Virus record (IMG/VR): IMGVR_UViG_3300048589_000791
Coordinates: 1 to 22,144 of that record
Length of the DNA stretch: 22,144 bases
Source of the DNA: a virus
Direction: 5' to 3' (one strand)
The position numbers and the translations under genes are program-made. Shown in pieces: positions 1-6,197 of this stretch (positions are counted from its first letter, which is position 1; every line of letters starts with the position of its first letter). The notes beneath the pieces were generated by a model. That model was not told where the DNA came from. It was given only the letters and a program-made list of their open reading frames with translations, and searched no databases.

Positions 1-1
1 T

Positions 2-217
2 GAGAGGCGGCGTCAGGCGCGTACGCCGTCTGCGTCGAAGGGCTCGACACTGAACGCCGCCGCCAAAGCAAAAGGGAAACCATTCCGCCTCGCAGACTTC
101 TTCAGCACCCTGTTAGTCGCCGAGCGGATCCCAACCTCTGTCCGTTCATTGGCAAAGGCCGAGGGCATCACGGCGTACGAAATTGGGTGGCCGATGCAGC
201 TAACGCGTGTCGCCTGA
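2..217 (+). CDS. Possible C-terminal end of a gene entering from the left edge
   Basis: A reading frame without stops enters from the left edge and ends at TGA 215-217. The last ~55 residues have a plausible protein composition, containing LADFFSTLLVAERIPTSV and then LAKAEGITAYEIGWP, with moderately G/C-ending codons. No family is recognised. Its stop abuts, with no gap, the stop of the leftward gene at 218, so the two genes converge. It could be the tail of a host gene disrupted or flanked by the element, or a phage gene. It could also be a chance open frame in GC-rich DNA. No start codon is visible because the window begins inside it. Confidence 0.3.
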   Translation, partial: ERRRQARTPSASKGSTLNAAAKAKGKPFRLADFFSTLLVAERIPTSVRSLAKAEGITAYEIGWPMQLTRVA

Positions 218-601
218 TCAGTTGAAGACCCGCTCCGGCTGTTCGTGCCACGGCAGGGCCGCGACATCGGTCAGTTTCAACAGCGTCACGGCGGGCACCT
301 CGCGCTTGTAGACCAGTCGCTTGAGGACCCCCGGCGCGAGATAGGCGAGCCGCAGCTGTCGGCTGACATGCCGTTCGGCAAGCCCCACGGCTTTCGCCAG
401 ATCGGTGACCGTGTTGAATTTGCCAGACTCCATGCGCCGCCGCCAGCCCCACGCCCGGCCGATGGCGCGCAGGATATGCGGATCCTGCGTCCGGTCTTCA
501 CTGGGCAGATAGGTGGCGGGCGGCATGATCTTCGGCCGCCCGTTCTGCTTGCGGACCTTGAGCGGTACGAAGATCTGGATGGACTCGTCAGGTTTCATCA
601 T
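218..601 (-). CDS. Small ParB-like helix-turn-helix protein, recombinase operon
   Basis: A 127-aa protein and the last gene of the leftward recombinase operon. Residues ~60-95 (TVTDLAKAVGLAERHVSRQL followed by RLAYLAPGVLKRLV) resemble the central HTH of ParB/KorB-type DNA-binding proteins. The N-terminus is basic (KVRKQNGRPK). The start overlaps the recombinase stop as ATGA (601-598), which indicates translational coupling. A second ATG follows immediately at 598. The HTH and the coupling suggest an accessory DNA-binding factor, for example one that modulates recombination or represses the operon. That role is inference; only the HTH resemblance and the arrangement are seen. No ParB CTPase or N-terminal box is present, so this is not a partition protein as such. 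Confidence 0.8.
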   Translation of the reverse strand: MMKPDESIQIFVPLKVRKQNGRPKIMPPATYLPSEDRTQDPHILRAIGRAWGWRRRMESGKFNTVTDLAKAVGLAERHVSRQLRLAYLAPGVLKRLVYKREVPAVTLLKLTDVAALPWHEQPERVFN

Positions 602-1923
602 TCCGCCGCCACCTTCTTTCGTGGGGCCATCATGTCGCGCATGACGCCCGAGACGCCGTCGGTCCTGACATCAATCACCAGCCCCTCGGACGTGACGGTG
701 ACCCGGTGCACCAGCAACTGCACGATCCGGGTCTGCTCTGCAGGGAACAGCTGGCCCCAGACGTCATCGAACGTCTGCAGCGCGGAGATCACGTCGGCCT
801 CTTCGAAGGCGTGACCCTCGCGCGCCAACTGGGCGATGACCTGTGCCGTGATCGACGGGGCGCGCATCACTCGCCGCAACTCGGTCACCACGGCCGCTTC
901 CACGAGGTCGGCGGGAAGGCGGCGCGGGATGCCCTCATCGCTGGGTTCGCGATTCTTGATGACGTCCATCGAGACGTAGTACCGGTATCGCCGCGCGCCC
1001 TTCTTCGTGCTGCTCGGGGTCATGGCGGCGCCCGTGGCCGTAAAGATCAGCCCCTTGAGCAGCGTAGGCGCCTGTGCGCGGGTGTTGTTGGCGCGCTTTC
1101 GCGGGTTCTGCCGCAAGATGGCATGGACCTTATCCCACAGCTGCTCGTCGATGATGGCCTGATGTTCGCCGGGATAGGCCTTGCCCTTGTGGACCGCGTC
1201 GCCGCGATAGACGCGATTCATCAGCACCCTGTAGATGTATCCCTTGTCGACCAAGGTGCCCTGCTTGTTGCGGAGCCCTTTGCGGCGCAGTTCGCGGGCC
1301 AGCACGGTCGCTGATCCGACCTCGACGAACCGTTCGAAGATGCCCCGCACGGTGGCGGCTTCGTTTTCATTCACCACGAATTTGCGGTCCTTCACATCAT
1401 ACCCGAGCGGGACATAGCCGCCCATCCACATGCCCTTCATGCGGGAGGCGCGGACCTTGTCGCGGATGCGCTCGGCCGTGACCTCGCGCTCGAACTGGGC
1501 GAAGCTGAGCAAGATGTTCAGCGTCAGCCGCCCCATGGACGTGGTGGTGTTGAAGGACTGCGTCACCGAGACAAACGTTACGCCGTTGCGGTCGAAGACC
1601 TCGACCAGCTTCGAGAAATCCATCAGCGACCGCGAAAGGCGGTCGATCTTGTAGACGACCACCACATCGATCAGGCCGTCCTCGATGTCGGCCAAAAGCT
1701 GCTTGAGGCCGGGCCGTTCCAGCGTCCCGCCCGAGATGCCGCCGTCGTCATACTGATCGCGGACCAGCACCCAGCCCTCGGAGCGTTGGCTGGCGATGTA
1801 GGCCTCGCAGGCCTCTCTCTGGGCGTGCAGGCTGTTGAACTCTTGCTCCAGCCCTTCCTCGGAGGATTTGCGCGTGTAGATGGCGCAACGTTGGCGGCGG
1901 ATGGGATTTGTGCGCTGATCCAT
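598..1923 (-). CDS. Serine recombinase (site-specific integrase/resolvase)
   Basis: A 441-aa serine site-specific recombinase, probably the integrase of this element. The resolvase catalytic domain spans ~10-155: YTRKSS has the nucleophile Ser20 two residues after Arg18, YKIDRLSRS carries the active-site arginines, and FAQFEREVTAERIRDKV begins the long E helix. A Recombinase domain (~165-270) follows, with GYVPLGYDV, ATVRGIFERF and YIYRVLMNRVYRG. The zinc-ribbon region (LLKGLIFTATGAAMTPSS) keeps the fold pattern but has no cysteines, and the coiled-coil tail is short, so the protein is smaller than many large serine integrases. The ATG at 1923 shares one base with the upstream stop (TGATG); a TTG at 1926 is the alternative. 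It is coupled to DUF2924 upstream and an HTH protein downstream. Integrase function is inferred from family and terminal position; no att site was identified. Confidence 0.95.
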   Translation of the reverse strand: MDQRTNPIRRQRCAIYTRKSSEEGLEQEFNSLHAQREACEAYIASQRSEGWVLVRDQYDDGGISGGTLERPGLKQLLADIEDGLIDVVVVYKIDRLSRSLMDFSKLVEVFDRNGVTFVSVTQSFNTTTSMGRLTLNILLSFAQFEREVTAERIRDKVRASRMKGMWMGGYVPLGYDVKDRKFVVNENEAATVRGIFERFVEVGSATVLARELRRKGLRNKQGTLVDKGYIYRVLMNRVYRGDAVHKGKAYPGEHQAIIDEQLWDKVHAILRQNPRKRANNTRAQAPTLLKGLIFTATGAAMTPSSTKKGARRYRYYVSMDVIKNREPSDEGIPRRLPADLVEAAVVTELRRVMRAPSITAQVIAQLAREGHAFEEADVISALQTFDDVWGQLFPAEQTRIVQLLVHRVTVTSEGLVIDVRTDGVSGVMRDMMAPRKKVAAE

Positions 1924-2378
1924 CAATCATTCCCCCGCTTTCGTTCGCGCAACCCGAAGAAGCGGTAGCCATTCCAGCGTGTCCCGGTGATCGCCCGCGC
2001 AATCGCCGACAGGGATTTGTACGGTCGCCCCTGCCACTCGAACGCATCCCGCAAGACCGTGATCGTGTGCTCTACCCCGTTCCATTCGCGGATCAGCCTC
2101 GTGCCGACCACGGGATTGCGAGGATCGGCGATCTGGCTCTTGCGCGTCAGGGTGCCGCTGACCTCGTCGGCCAGCAGGTCCAGCATGCGCCGCGTTTCGC
2201 GATCAGGACCGCCATACGTCAGCTCCTGGATGCGGTAGGCCAACCTGCTCTCGAGGAACGCTCGGCTGTTGTTCGGCGCCGCCGTGGCAAAGATCGTCTG
2301 CCACTCCGCCTTCAACTGGGTGACGGACATGGACTTCAGCGCGGCCAGGCGCGCAGGGATGAGATCGGGCTTCGTCAT
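1923..2378 (-). CDS. DUF2924 family protein
   Basis: A 151-aa protein that I recognise as DUF2924, a family of unknown function common in alphaproteobacteria and their prophages, usually beside a serine recombinase. Characteristic stretches are LAALKSMSVTQLKAEWQTIF near the N-terminus, SRAFLESRLAYRIQELTYGG in the middle, and GTRLIREWNGVEHTITVLRD then YKSLSAIARAITGTRWNGYRFFGL at the C-terminus. The last part looks like a compact DNA- or nucleic-acid-binding fold. The start at 2378 was chosen because an SD-like GGAG lies just upstream; the open frame extends to 2438 with unconvincing sequence. It overlaps the upstream gene by ATGA and the recombinase by TGATG. Its conserved coupling makes it a candidate recombination directionality or accessory factor. 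That is inference. Confidence 0.9.
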   Translation of the reverse strand: MTKPDLIPARLAALKSMSVTQLKAEWQTIFATAAPNNSRAFLESRLAYRIQELTYGGPDRETRRMLDLLADEVSGTLTRKSQIADPRNPVVGTRLIREWNGVEHTITVLRDAFEWQGRPYKSLSAIARAITGTRWNGYRFFGLRERKRGND

Positions 2379-2590
2379 GCGTTTCTCCGGTGAGTTGGAG
2401 CTGCATGACGGCATTGGTCGTCGGGATAGTGTAGGCAACGTTCTCCAGTATTGTCAGATACTTCGCACCCGCGCCCAAGTAACCGAACCAGCCCGAGCGC
2501 CAGCAGGCCGCACAGCTCGGCGCGGCGTTCTGCGGGCACCATCTGGTCGGGCGGGAGCGGATTGGGGCGTTTCAACTTGGTCTCCGTCAT
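2375..2590 (-). CDS. Small protein heading the DUF2924-recombinase operon
   Basis: A 71-aa protein and the first gene of the leftward operon. It begins MTETKLKRPNPLPPDQMVPA, followed by an amphipathic helix (ERRAELCGLLALGLVRLLGR), and ends in a polar tail with C and H residues (ERCLHYPDDQCRHAAPTHRR). Proteins of this look (a short basic-proline start, then AELCGLLALGLVRL) commonly precede DUF2924 genes in alphaproteobacteria, to my recollection; the function is unknown. Its stop overlaps the DUF2924 start as ATGA. About 30-60 bp upstream lies the minus-strand copy of the three-copy TGTCCCGATC-N12-TGGCTTTTC motif (2622-2652), which may drive or control the operon. Confidence 0.75.
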   Translation of the reverse strand: MTETKLKRPNPLPPDQMVPAERRAELCGLLALGLVRLLGRGCEVSDNTGERCLHYPDDQCRHAAPTHRRNA

Positions 2591-2621
2591 GCGGCGCTTG
2601 GCTGCAGCGCGCTCTGAGAGA

Positions 2622-2652
2622 GAAAAGCCAAGTGGTCGGCCTGATCGGGACA
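2622..2652 (-). promoter_or_regulatory. Repeated leader motif, minus-strand copy (copy A)
   Basis: Read on the minus strand this is TGTCCCGATC, 12 variable bases, then TGGCTTTTC. The same two blocks with exactly the same spacing recur on the plus strand at 4613-4643 and 6117-6147. Here the motif ends about 32 bp upstream of the ATG at 2590 that opens the recombinase operon. The conserved spacing and the position upstream of three separate genes argue for a promoter, an operator or a short structured leader. No match to a standard -35/-10 promoter is evident. Confidence 0.6.
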
Positions 2653-2751
2653 GCTGCCGTCAGAAGAGCCTGATACCGGGAATCCGAGCCGCCTAAACCG
2701 GCCTCAAGGGGCTCCCCATAGGTCATCCGTGTCTGGGGGTTCCATATGCTT

Positions 2752-2837
2752 GTTATGCGCCTTCCGTTCTACTGCGCACATAACGTCTTTATCAGGAGAC
2801 GCTGGCGACTTGGCCGGAGAGATGAATACGTCTCCTG
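2752..2837. promoter_or_regulatory. Inverted repeats in the divergent control region (2591-2916)
   Basis: The 326-bp space between the leftward operon (start 2590) and the rightward winged-helix gene (start 2917) holds no convincing gene. It contains GTTATGCGC (2752-2760) facing GCGCACATAAC (2774-2784), an inverted repeat with a 2-base bulge. It also has a perfect 9-bp inverted repeat, CAGGAGACG (2793-2801) and CGTCTCCTG (2829-2837), separated by 27 bases. CATATGC and GCATATG also flank the region. These are plausible operators for a divergent promoter pair, or part of an att site for the recombinase. The sequence alone cannot distinguish these. Confidence 0.45.
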
Positions 2838-2916
2838 CCCCGAGACGCATATGTCCGCTTTAGAGAGCTTGCGCCGAACGGTGGGCGACAGCATCTATGG
2901 TGCAAGGAGAACACGA

Positions 2917-3426
2917 ATGACCGAACAGAATCAATCAGAAACGACCACATCGTCCAAGAAGCCGCGTCGGTCACCGAATGCGGACAAGTGGGGCGCGAAG
3001 GTTATGGAGCAGGGTTTCTGCATGATCCCGTCGCTGCTGCTGCGCGCGCAACGTCGGCTGCACCTGAACCCGTCTCAGCTCGCAGTCCTGCTTCAGATCA
3101 TCGATCATTGGTGGGACGCCGCACGCAAGCCGTATCCCAGCAAGAAAGAGCTTTCCTCGCGCCTCGGCATCAGCGAGCGCCAGGTTCAGCGGTACATTAC
3201 CGATTTGGAAAATGAGGGGCTCCTGCGCCGGCAGGAGCGCTACGGCGAGCACGGTGGGCGGCAGACGAACATCTACGACCTGCAAGGCCTCGTCGACAAA
3301 CTGGCCGAAATTGAACCCGAGTTCCGTGAGGCGCGCGAACAGGCCCGGAAGAGCAGGAAGACTGCTGCCTCACCCGGCTGGCGTCCCAAGAAGAAGACCA
3401 GGGCTCACAAGGACGGCCCCAGCTAA
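2917..3426 (+). CDS. Winged-helix DNA-binding protein (replication-initiator/regulator type)
   Basis: A 169-aa protein with a winged helix-turn-helix at ~74-105 (PSKKELSSRLGISERQVQRY, then ITDLENEGLLRRQERYGEHG). It is preceded by a helical segment (QLAVLLQIIDHWW) and followed by a basic tail (RKSRKTAASP.. KKKTRAHK). The layout resembles phage helix-turn-helix proteins of the MarR or replication-protein-O type, which bind an origin or operator. ATG 2917 was chosen because AAGGAG lies 8 bases upstream (2904-2909). The frame is open back to 2746, but the added residues look non-coding. It is the first rightward gene after the divergent control region and is followed by a strong hairpin at 3462-3486. 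The choice between regulator and replication initiator remains open. Confidence 0.85.
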   Translation: MTEQNQSETTTSSKKPRRSPNADKWGAKVMEQGFCMIPSLLLRAQRRLHLNPSQLAVLLQIIDHWWDAARKPYPSKKELSSRLGISERQVQRYITDLENEGLLRRQERYGEHGGRQTNIYDLQGLVDKLAEIEPEFREAREQARKSRKTAASPGWRPKKKTRAHKDGPS

Positions 3427-3461
3427 GCCCGACTGATCCAGTCCACCCGAAGACCTCATCA

Positions 3462-3486
3462 CGAAGCAGCAAGATGCGCTGCTTCG
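3462..3486 (+). terminator. Perfect 9-bp hairpin downstream of the winged-helix gene
   Basis: CGAAGCAGC (3462-3470) and CGTAGC-free complement GCTGCTTCG (3478-3486) form a perfect 9-bp stem with a 7-base loop, 36 bp after the stop at 3426. No T-run follows (AACAATTCC), so this is not a canonical Rho-independent terminator. It may be a processing or pausing hairpin, or a dyad operator before the next gene. The rest of 3427-3601 shows nothing else recognisable. Confidence 0.4.
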
Positions 3487-3601
3487 AACAATTCCGCACG
3501 TCCTGATTTTCGAGGGCCAAGAAGAAAGGCGCCGCATGCACCAACATACCAAACACAGTAATCATCGGTCGCGTCGCCCTATTGGCGGCGGAGGCGGTGC
3601 C

Positions 3602-3775
3602 ATGGACGCCGAGTTCACGCGGGAATGGCGGTGCCACGACTGCGGGCGGCTCCTCGGCAAGACCAATGGCGCTCAGATGCAAATCCGCCGCAAGCCGTTC
3701 GATTATGTCGTCGGGTTTCCGGTGCTAGCGACCTGTCCCGGCTGCGGGTCGCTGAACGTGACGAACAAGCCGTAA
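3602..3775 (+). CDS. Com-like zinc-ribbon protein
   Basis: A 57-aa zinc ribbon with two knuckles, CHDC at 11-14 (WRCHDCGRLLGK) and CPGC at 45-48 (ATCPGCGSLNVTNKP). Spacing and flanking residues resemble the Com family of phage Mu, a small zinc-finger protein that binds mRNA and activates translation of the mom DNA-modification gene. The ATG at 3602 has GGAGG about 10 bases upstream. The frame extends to 3536, but the extra residues (HQHTKHSN.., GGGGG) look non-coding. In Mu, Com acts on a modification gene; here the methyltransferases are ~11 kb away, so any such role is speculative. It could equally be a general phage zinc-ribbon protein. Confidence 0.75.
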   Translation: MDAEFTREWRCHDCGRLLGKTNGAQMQIRRKPFDYVVGFPVLATCPGCGSLNVTNKP

Positions 3776-3884
3776 GCGCGCGGCAACGCGCCCCCAACCC
3801 AACCCTCTGAAACCCAAGAGACGCGCGACGTCCTGACCTGGCCACGAGAAGGCGCCGGACGCCTGGCCGCAAGGCAGGCGTTCG

Positions 3885-4607
3885 ATGTCTATCGCGTGGC
3901 ACGAGATCCGTGATCACCTTACTGATTCATCCTCCAAGCTTCACTTCCAGCGCAGCTTCGACGCCGTCCGGCATGGACAGGCTGCCCTCGCCCCGTTCCG
4001 GGATCCGGCAGCCCTGCTGGACGGGCTGCACCGCACGCCCGGCGATCCGGCCCGGAAAAACCTGATCCTCGCCGCGCTCGTCAGTGCGGCGCAGGGCGAC
4101 GGGCCCGCGTCCGACTGCGCCCTCACGCTGCTGTTGCTGGCGCTCTGGCCGGGCCTCGATGCCATCCGCCGCCGGTCGCTCTGGCGCAGGATCGGCACCG
4201 CTGACGAGGTCGCGTCCGACGTTCTGGCGCGCACCACCGAAACAGTCCGCAGCCTCGATCTCAGGCGCGTCAACTGGATCGCGGCCACGGTGCTGCGCAA
4301 CGTCGAGCGCGACATGATCCGCGTGCGCCGGCGCGACACGGCGCGCGAATATCTCGCCAGCTGCGCCGATCCCGACGAGGTGGCGGACAGCGGCAACAGC
4401 GGCATCGGCGCGGCCGGGTACGCGCGACTGAACGGCGCCGTGCGGAAGCTGGTCGGCGACGACGCCCTGTTGGTGATCCGCGTGGCGATCGAGGGCTTCT
4501 CCCAGGCCGAGGTCGCCGTCGAACTGGGCCTGACCGAAGCCGCCGCCCGCAAGCGGTACCAGCGCGCCATGCGCCGGCTGCACGACGCCCTCGAGGAAAT
4601 CCCCTGA
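3885..4607 (+). CDS. Sigma-70-family-like (ECF-type) protein
   Basis: A 240-aa protein. Residues ~200-238 (EGFSQAEVAVELGLTEAAAR then KRYQRAMRRLHDALEE) match the region-4 HTH of ECF sigma factors. Residues ~125-150 (NWIAATVLRNVERDMIRVRRRD) resemble region 2.3-2.4. The N-terminal ~110 residues are an alanine/leucine-rich helical extension unlike a standard ECF region 2. It could redirect host RNA polymerase to phage genes, act as a sigma-like transcriptional regulator, or merely use the HTH to bind DNA. It opens the long rightward replication block. A copy of the repeated motif (4612-4645) begins 5 bp after its stop, which makes that motif a candidate target promoter. Start 3885 has AAGG upstream; a terminator was not seen. 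Confidence 0.7.
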   Translation: MSIAWHEIRDHLTDSSSKLHFQRSFDAVRHGQAALAPFRDPAALLDGLHRTPGDPARKNLILAALVSAAQGDGPASDCALTLLLLALWPGLDAIRRRSLWRRIGTADEVASDVLARTTETVRSLDLRRVNWIAATVLRNVERDMIRVRRRDTAREYLASCADPDEVADSGNSGIGAAGYARLNGAVRKLVGDDALLVIRVAIEGFSQAEVAVELGLTEAAARKRYQRAMRRLHDALEEIP

Positions 4608-4611
4608 ACCA

Positions 4612-4685
4612 ATGTCCCGATCCGGTGCCGCCGGTGGCTTTTCCCATTCGAGCGCCCCGAGCGCCTTCCCTCCAACCGAAAGCAG
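4612..4685 (+). promoter_or_regulatory. Repeated leader motif, copy B
   Basis: Bases 4612-4645 match 6116-6149 at 29 of 34 positions by hand alignment: ATGTCCCGATCCGGT is identical, 7 bases vary, then GTGGCTTTTCCC is identical. A second shared block at 4669-4685 (CCTCCAACCGAAAGCAG) corresponds to 6174-6190 (CCTCCAACTGAAAGGAG). The AAAGGAG Shine-Dalgarno of copy C is AAAGCAG here, so this leader may translate poorly. The core blocks also occur on the minus strand at 2622-2652. Each copy has GCC, a short loop, GGC and TTTTC, which could be a very weak hairpin plus T-run. Confidence 0.65.
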
Positions 4686-4691
4686 ACACGC

Positions 4692-4886
4692 ATGAACCGC
4701 ACTGCCGATCTGTCGCTCGAGGATTTCAGGCGTCTTCCGGGGCTCTATCGCCGCTGGGAGCTGACCGAGGTCTGCGAGCCCAACCGCAACTATCAGATCG
4801 AGGACGCCGGCGCCCATGCCGACGGGACGCCGCTGTTGGCGATCTACGTCGCCGAGCCCGCGCCCGACGTCCGCGAGGCCGCGTGA
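4692..4886 (+). CDS. Small hypothetical protein
   Basis: A 64-aa, mildly acidic soluble protein beginning MNRTADLSLEDFRRLPGLYR, then RWELTEVCEPNRNYQIEDAG, then PLLAIYVAEPAPD. It reads like a compact beta-rich domain, and no family is recognised. Its start sits at the end of the copy B leader, where the Shine-Dalgarno position holds AAAGCAG rather than AAAGGAG, which suggests weak initiation. The stop at 4884-4886 overlaps an ATG at 4886, but the next gene more likely begins at 4925. Codon usage matches its neighbours and the gene lies in the replication block. Confidence 0.65.
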   Translation: MNRTADLSLEDFRRLPGLYRRWELTEVCEPNRNYQIEDAGAHADGTPLLAIYVAEPAPDVREAA

Positions 4887-4924
4887 TGCGCCTCCTCGAT
4901 CACCTCATCTCACGGAGAAAAGCC

Positions 4925-5221
4925 ATGCCGGACCAGCCGGACGACATCACCCGTCTTCGCAAGGCGAGCTACGCGCTCGAAGACCTCCCCGAAACCATCG
5001 CCTTCCCGCAGCGCGCCGGTGACGAGCCGCGCGAGCCGCTGCCGGTCATCGAGGCGACCGTCGACGAGATCGCCTTCGCGATCGTGGAGGCTGAGCGGGA
5101 GAGCACAGTCGCCTACCGCCGCGCAGACGCGCTGAAGCGGCTCTACAAGCTCGCCCGCGAGGCAGGGTGCATCGGCGCAGATCGCGCCGCCGCTGCAGTA
5201 ATGAAAAAGGAGGGCCAGTGA
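4925..5221 (+). CDS. Small hypothetical protein upstream of the Sak4-like ATPase
   Basis: A 98-aa protein beginning MPDQPDDITRLRKASYALED, with a helical C-terminal half (AIVEAERESTVAYRRADALK then RLYKLAREAGCIGADRAAAA). It looks like a small helical phage protein, and no family is recognised. The start at 4925 is set by GGAG seven bases upstream (4914-4917). An in-frame ATG at 4886 overlaps the previous stop (TGATG) and would add 13 residues. The stop shares a base with the next gene's ATG (TGATG at 5219-5223), so it is probably co-translated with the Sak4-like ATPase and may serve the same recombination step. Confidence 0.75.
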   Translation: MPDQPDDITRLRKASYALEDLPETIAFPQRAGDEPREPLPVIEATVDEIAFAIVEAERESTVAYRRADALKRLYKLAREAGCIGADRAAAAVMKKEGQ

Positions 5222-6096
5222 TGGCCCTTCCCATCATCGGCGCCGACGAACGGCTCGCGCAACGCAAGGGCATCAAGGGCGTCATCTTCGGCCGGTCCGG
5301 CATCGGCAAGACCAGCCTGCTTTGGACGCTGAACGCCTCGACCAAGCTCTTCCTCGACCTCGAGGCCGGGGATCTGGCGGTCGAGGGTCTGGAGATCGAC
5401 ACGCTCCGGCCCCGCACCTGGAAGGAATGCCGCGATTTCGCGGTGTTCATCGGCGGCCCAAACCCCGCGCTGCGCGAGGACCAGCCCTACAGCCAGGCGC
5501 ATTTCGACGAGGTCTGCGGCCGCTACGGCGACCCGGCCGTGATCGGGAAATACGAGACCGTCTTCATCGACTCGATCACCGTGGCCGGGCGGCTCTGCTT
5601 CCAGTGGTGTCGCGGCCAGCCCGAGGCGTTCTCGGAGAAGACCGGCAAGCCCGACATCCGCGGCGCCTACGGGCTGTACGGCCGCGAGATGATCGGCTGG
5701 CTGACCCACCTGCAACACACTCGCGGCAAGCATGTCTGGTTCGTGGGCATCCTCGACGAGCGGCTCGACGACTTCAACCGCAAGGTCTTCCAGCCGCAGA
5801 TCGACGGCAGCAAGACCGGGCTCGAACTGCCCGGGATCGTCGACCAGGTCATCACCATGGCCGACATCGCCGATGCCAACGGCCAGCCGCAACGCGCGTT
5901 CGTCTGCCAGACGCTGAACCCGTGGGGCTATCCGGCCAAGGATCGGTCCGGCCGCCTCGACAGGGTCGAGGCCCCGCATCTCGGCCGGCTGATGGAGAAG
6001 ATCCAGCGCCCTGCGGCGCCGGCCTCCGAACGCCTGACCTGGCCGCCGGTGACCCCGGCCGATCCCGCCCCCGCGCAGGAGCCCGGCCATGGCTGA
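5221..6096 (+). CDS. Phage nucleotide-binding RecA-like ATPase (AAA_24 / Sak4-like)
   Basis: A 291-aa P-loop ATPase. The Walker A is FGRSGIGKTSLL (GRSGIGKT at 24-31), and the Walker B region is YETVFIDSIT at ~110-119. The layout is that of AAA_24 phage nucleotide-binding proteins, which include the Sak4 group of short RecA-like single-strand annealing or recombination proteins. These promote homologous recombination of phage DNA and are often linked to an SSB-type gene. The next gene here is a probable ssDNA-binding protein, which supports this reading. ATG 5221 follows AAGGAGG and overlaps the upstream stop. The C-terminus is Pro/Ala-rich (PVTPADPAPAQEPGHG). Assignment to the AAA_24 fold is firm; annealing activity is inferred from family and context. 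Confidence 0.85.
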   Translation: MALPIIGADERLAQRKGIKGVIFGRSGIGKTSLLWTLNASTKLFLDLEAGDLAVEGLEIDTLRPRTWKECRDFAVFIGGPNPALREDQPYSQAHFDEVCGRYGDPAVIGKYETVFIDSITVAGRLCFQWCRGQPEAFSEKTGKPDIRGAYGLYGREMIGWLTHLQHTRGKHVWFVGILDERLDDFNRKVFQPQIDGSKTGLELPGIVDQVITMADIADANGQPQRAFVCQTLNPWGYPAKDRSGRLDRVEAPHLGRLMEKIQRPAAPASERLTWPPVTPADPAPAQEPGHG

Positions 6097-6115
6097 GCGC
6101 ATCTCGCCATCCTCG

Positions 6116-6190
6116 ATGTCCCGATCCGGTCGCCGGGGTGGCTTTTCCCTTCTGACGCCGCTGCGCGTCCCATCCTCCAACTGAAAGGAG
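6116..6190 (+). promoter_or_regulatory. Repeated leader motif, copy C
   Basis: This is the best-preserved copy of the leader motif. ATGTCCCGATCCGGT lies at 6116-6130, GTGGCTTTTCCC at 6138-6149, and CCTCCAACTGAAAGGAG at 6174-6190; the last block includes the Shine-Dalgarno for the gene at 6198. Spacing between the first two blocks is identical to copies A and B (22 bases from TGTC to TGGC). It occupies most of the 101-bp gap between the Sak4-like gene and the ssDNA-binding protein gene. A highly expressed ssDNA-binding protein could benefit from its own promoter or leader here. Confidence 0.65.
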
Positions 6191-6197
6191 CCGCGCA

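Noticed and set aside
245-1314. Plus-strand frames opposite the recombinase
   Set aside because: They are shadows of the recombinase and HTH genes, with no motif or Shine-Dalgarno.
4913-4930. Possible fourth copy of the repeated motif (GAAAAGCCA, minus-strand TGGCTTTTC)
   Set aside because: The TGTCCCGATC block is missing at the required spacing, and the bases are explained by the Shine-Dalgarno and start of the gene at 4925.
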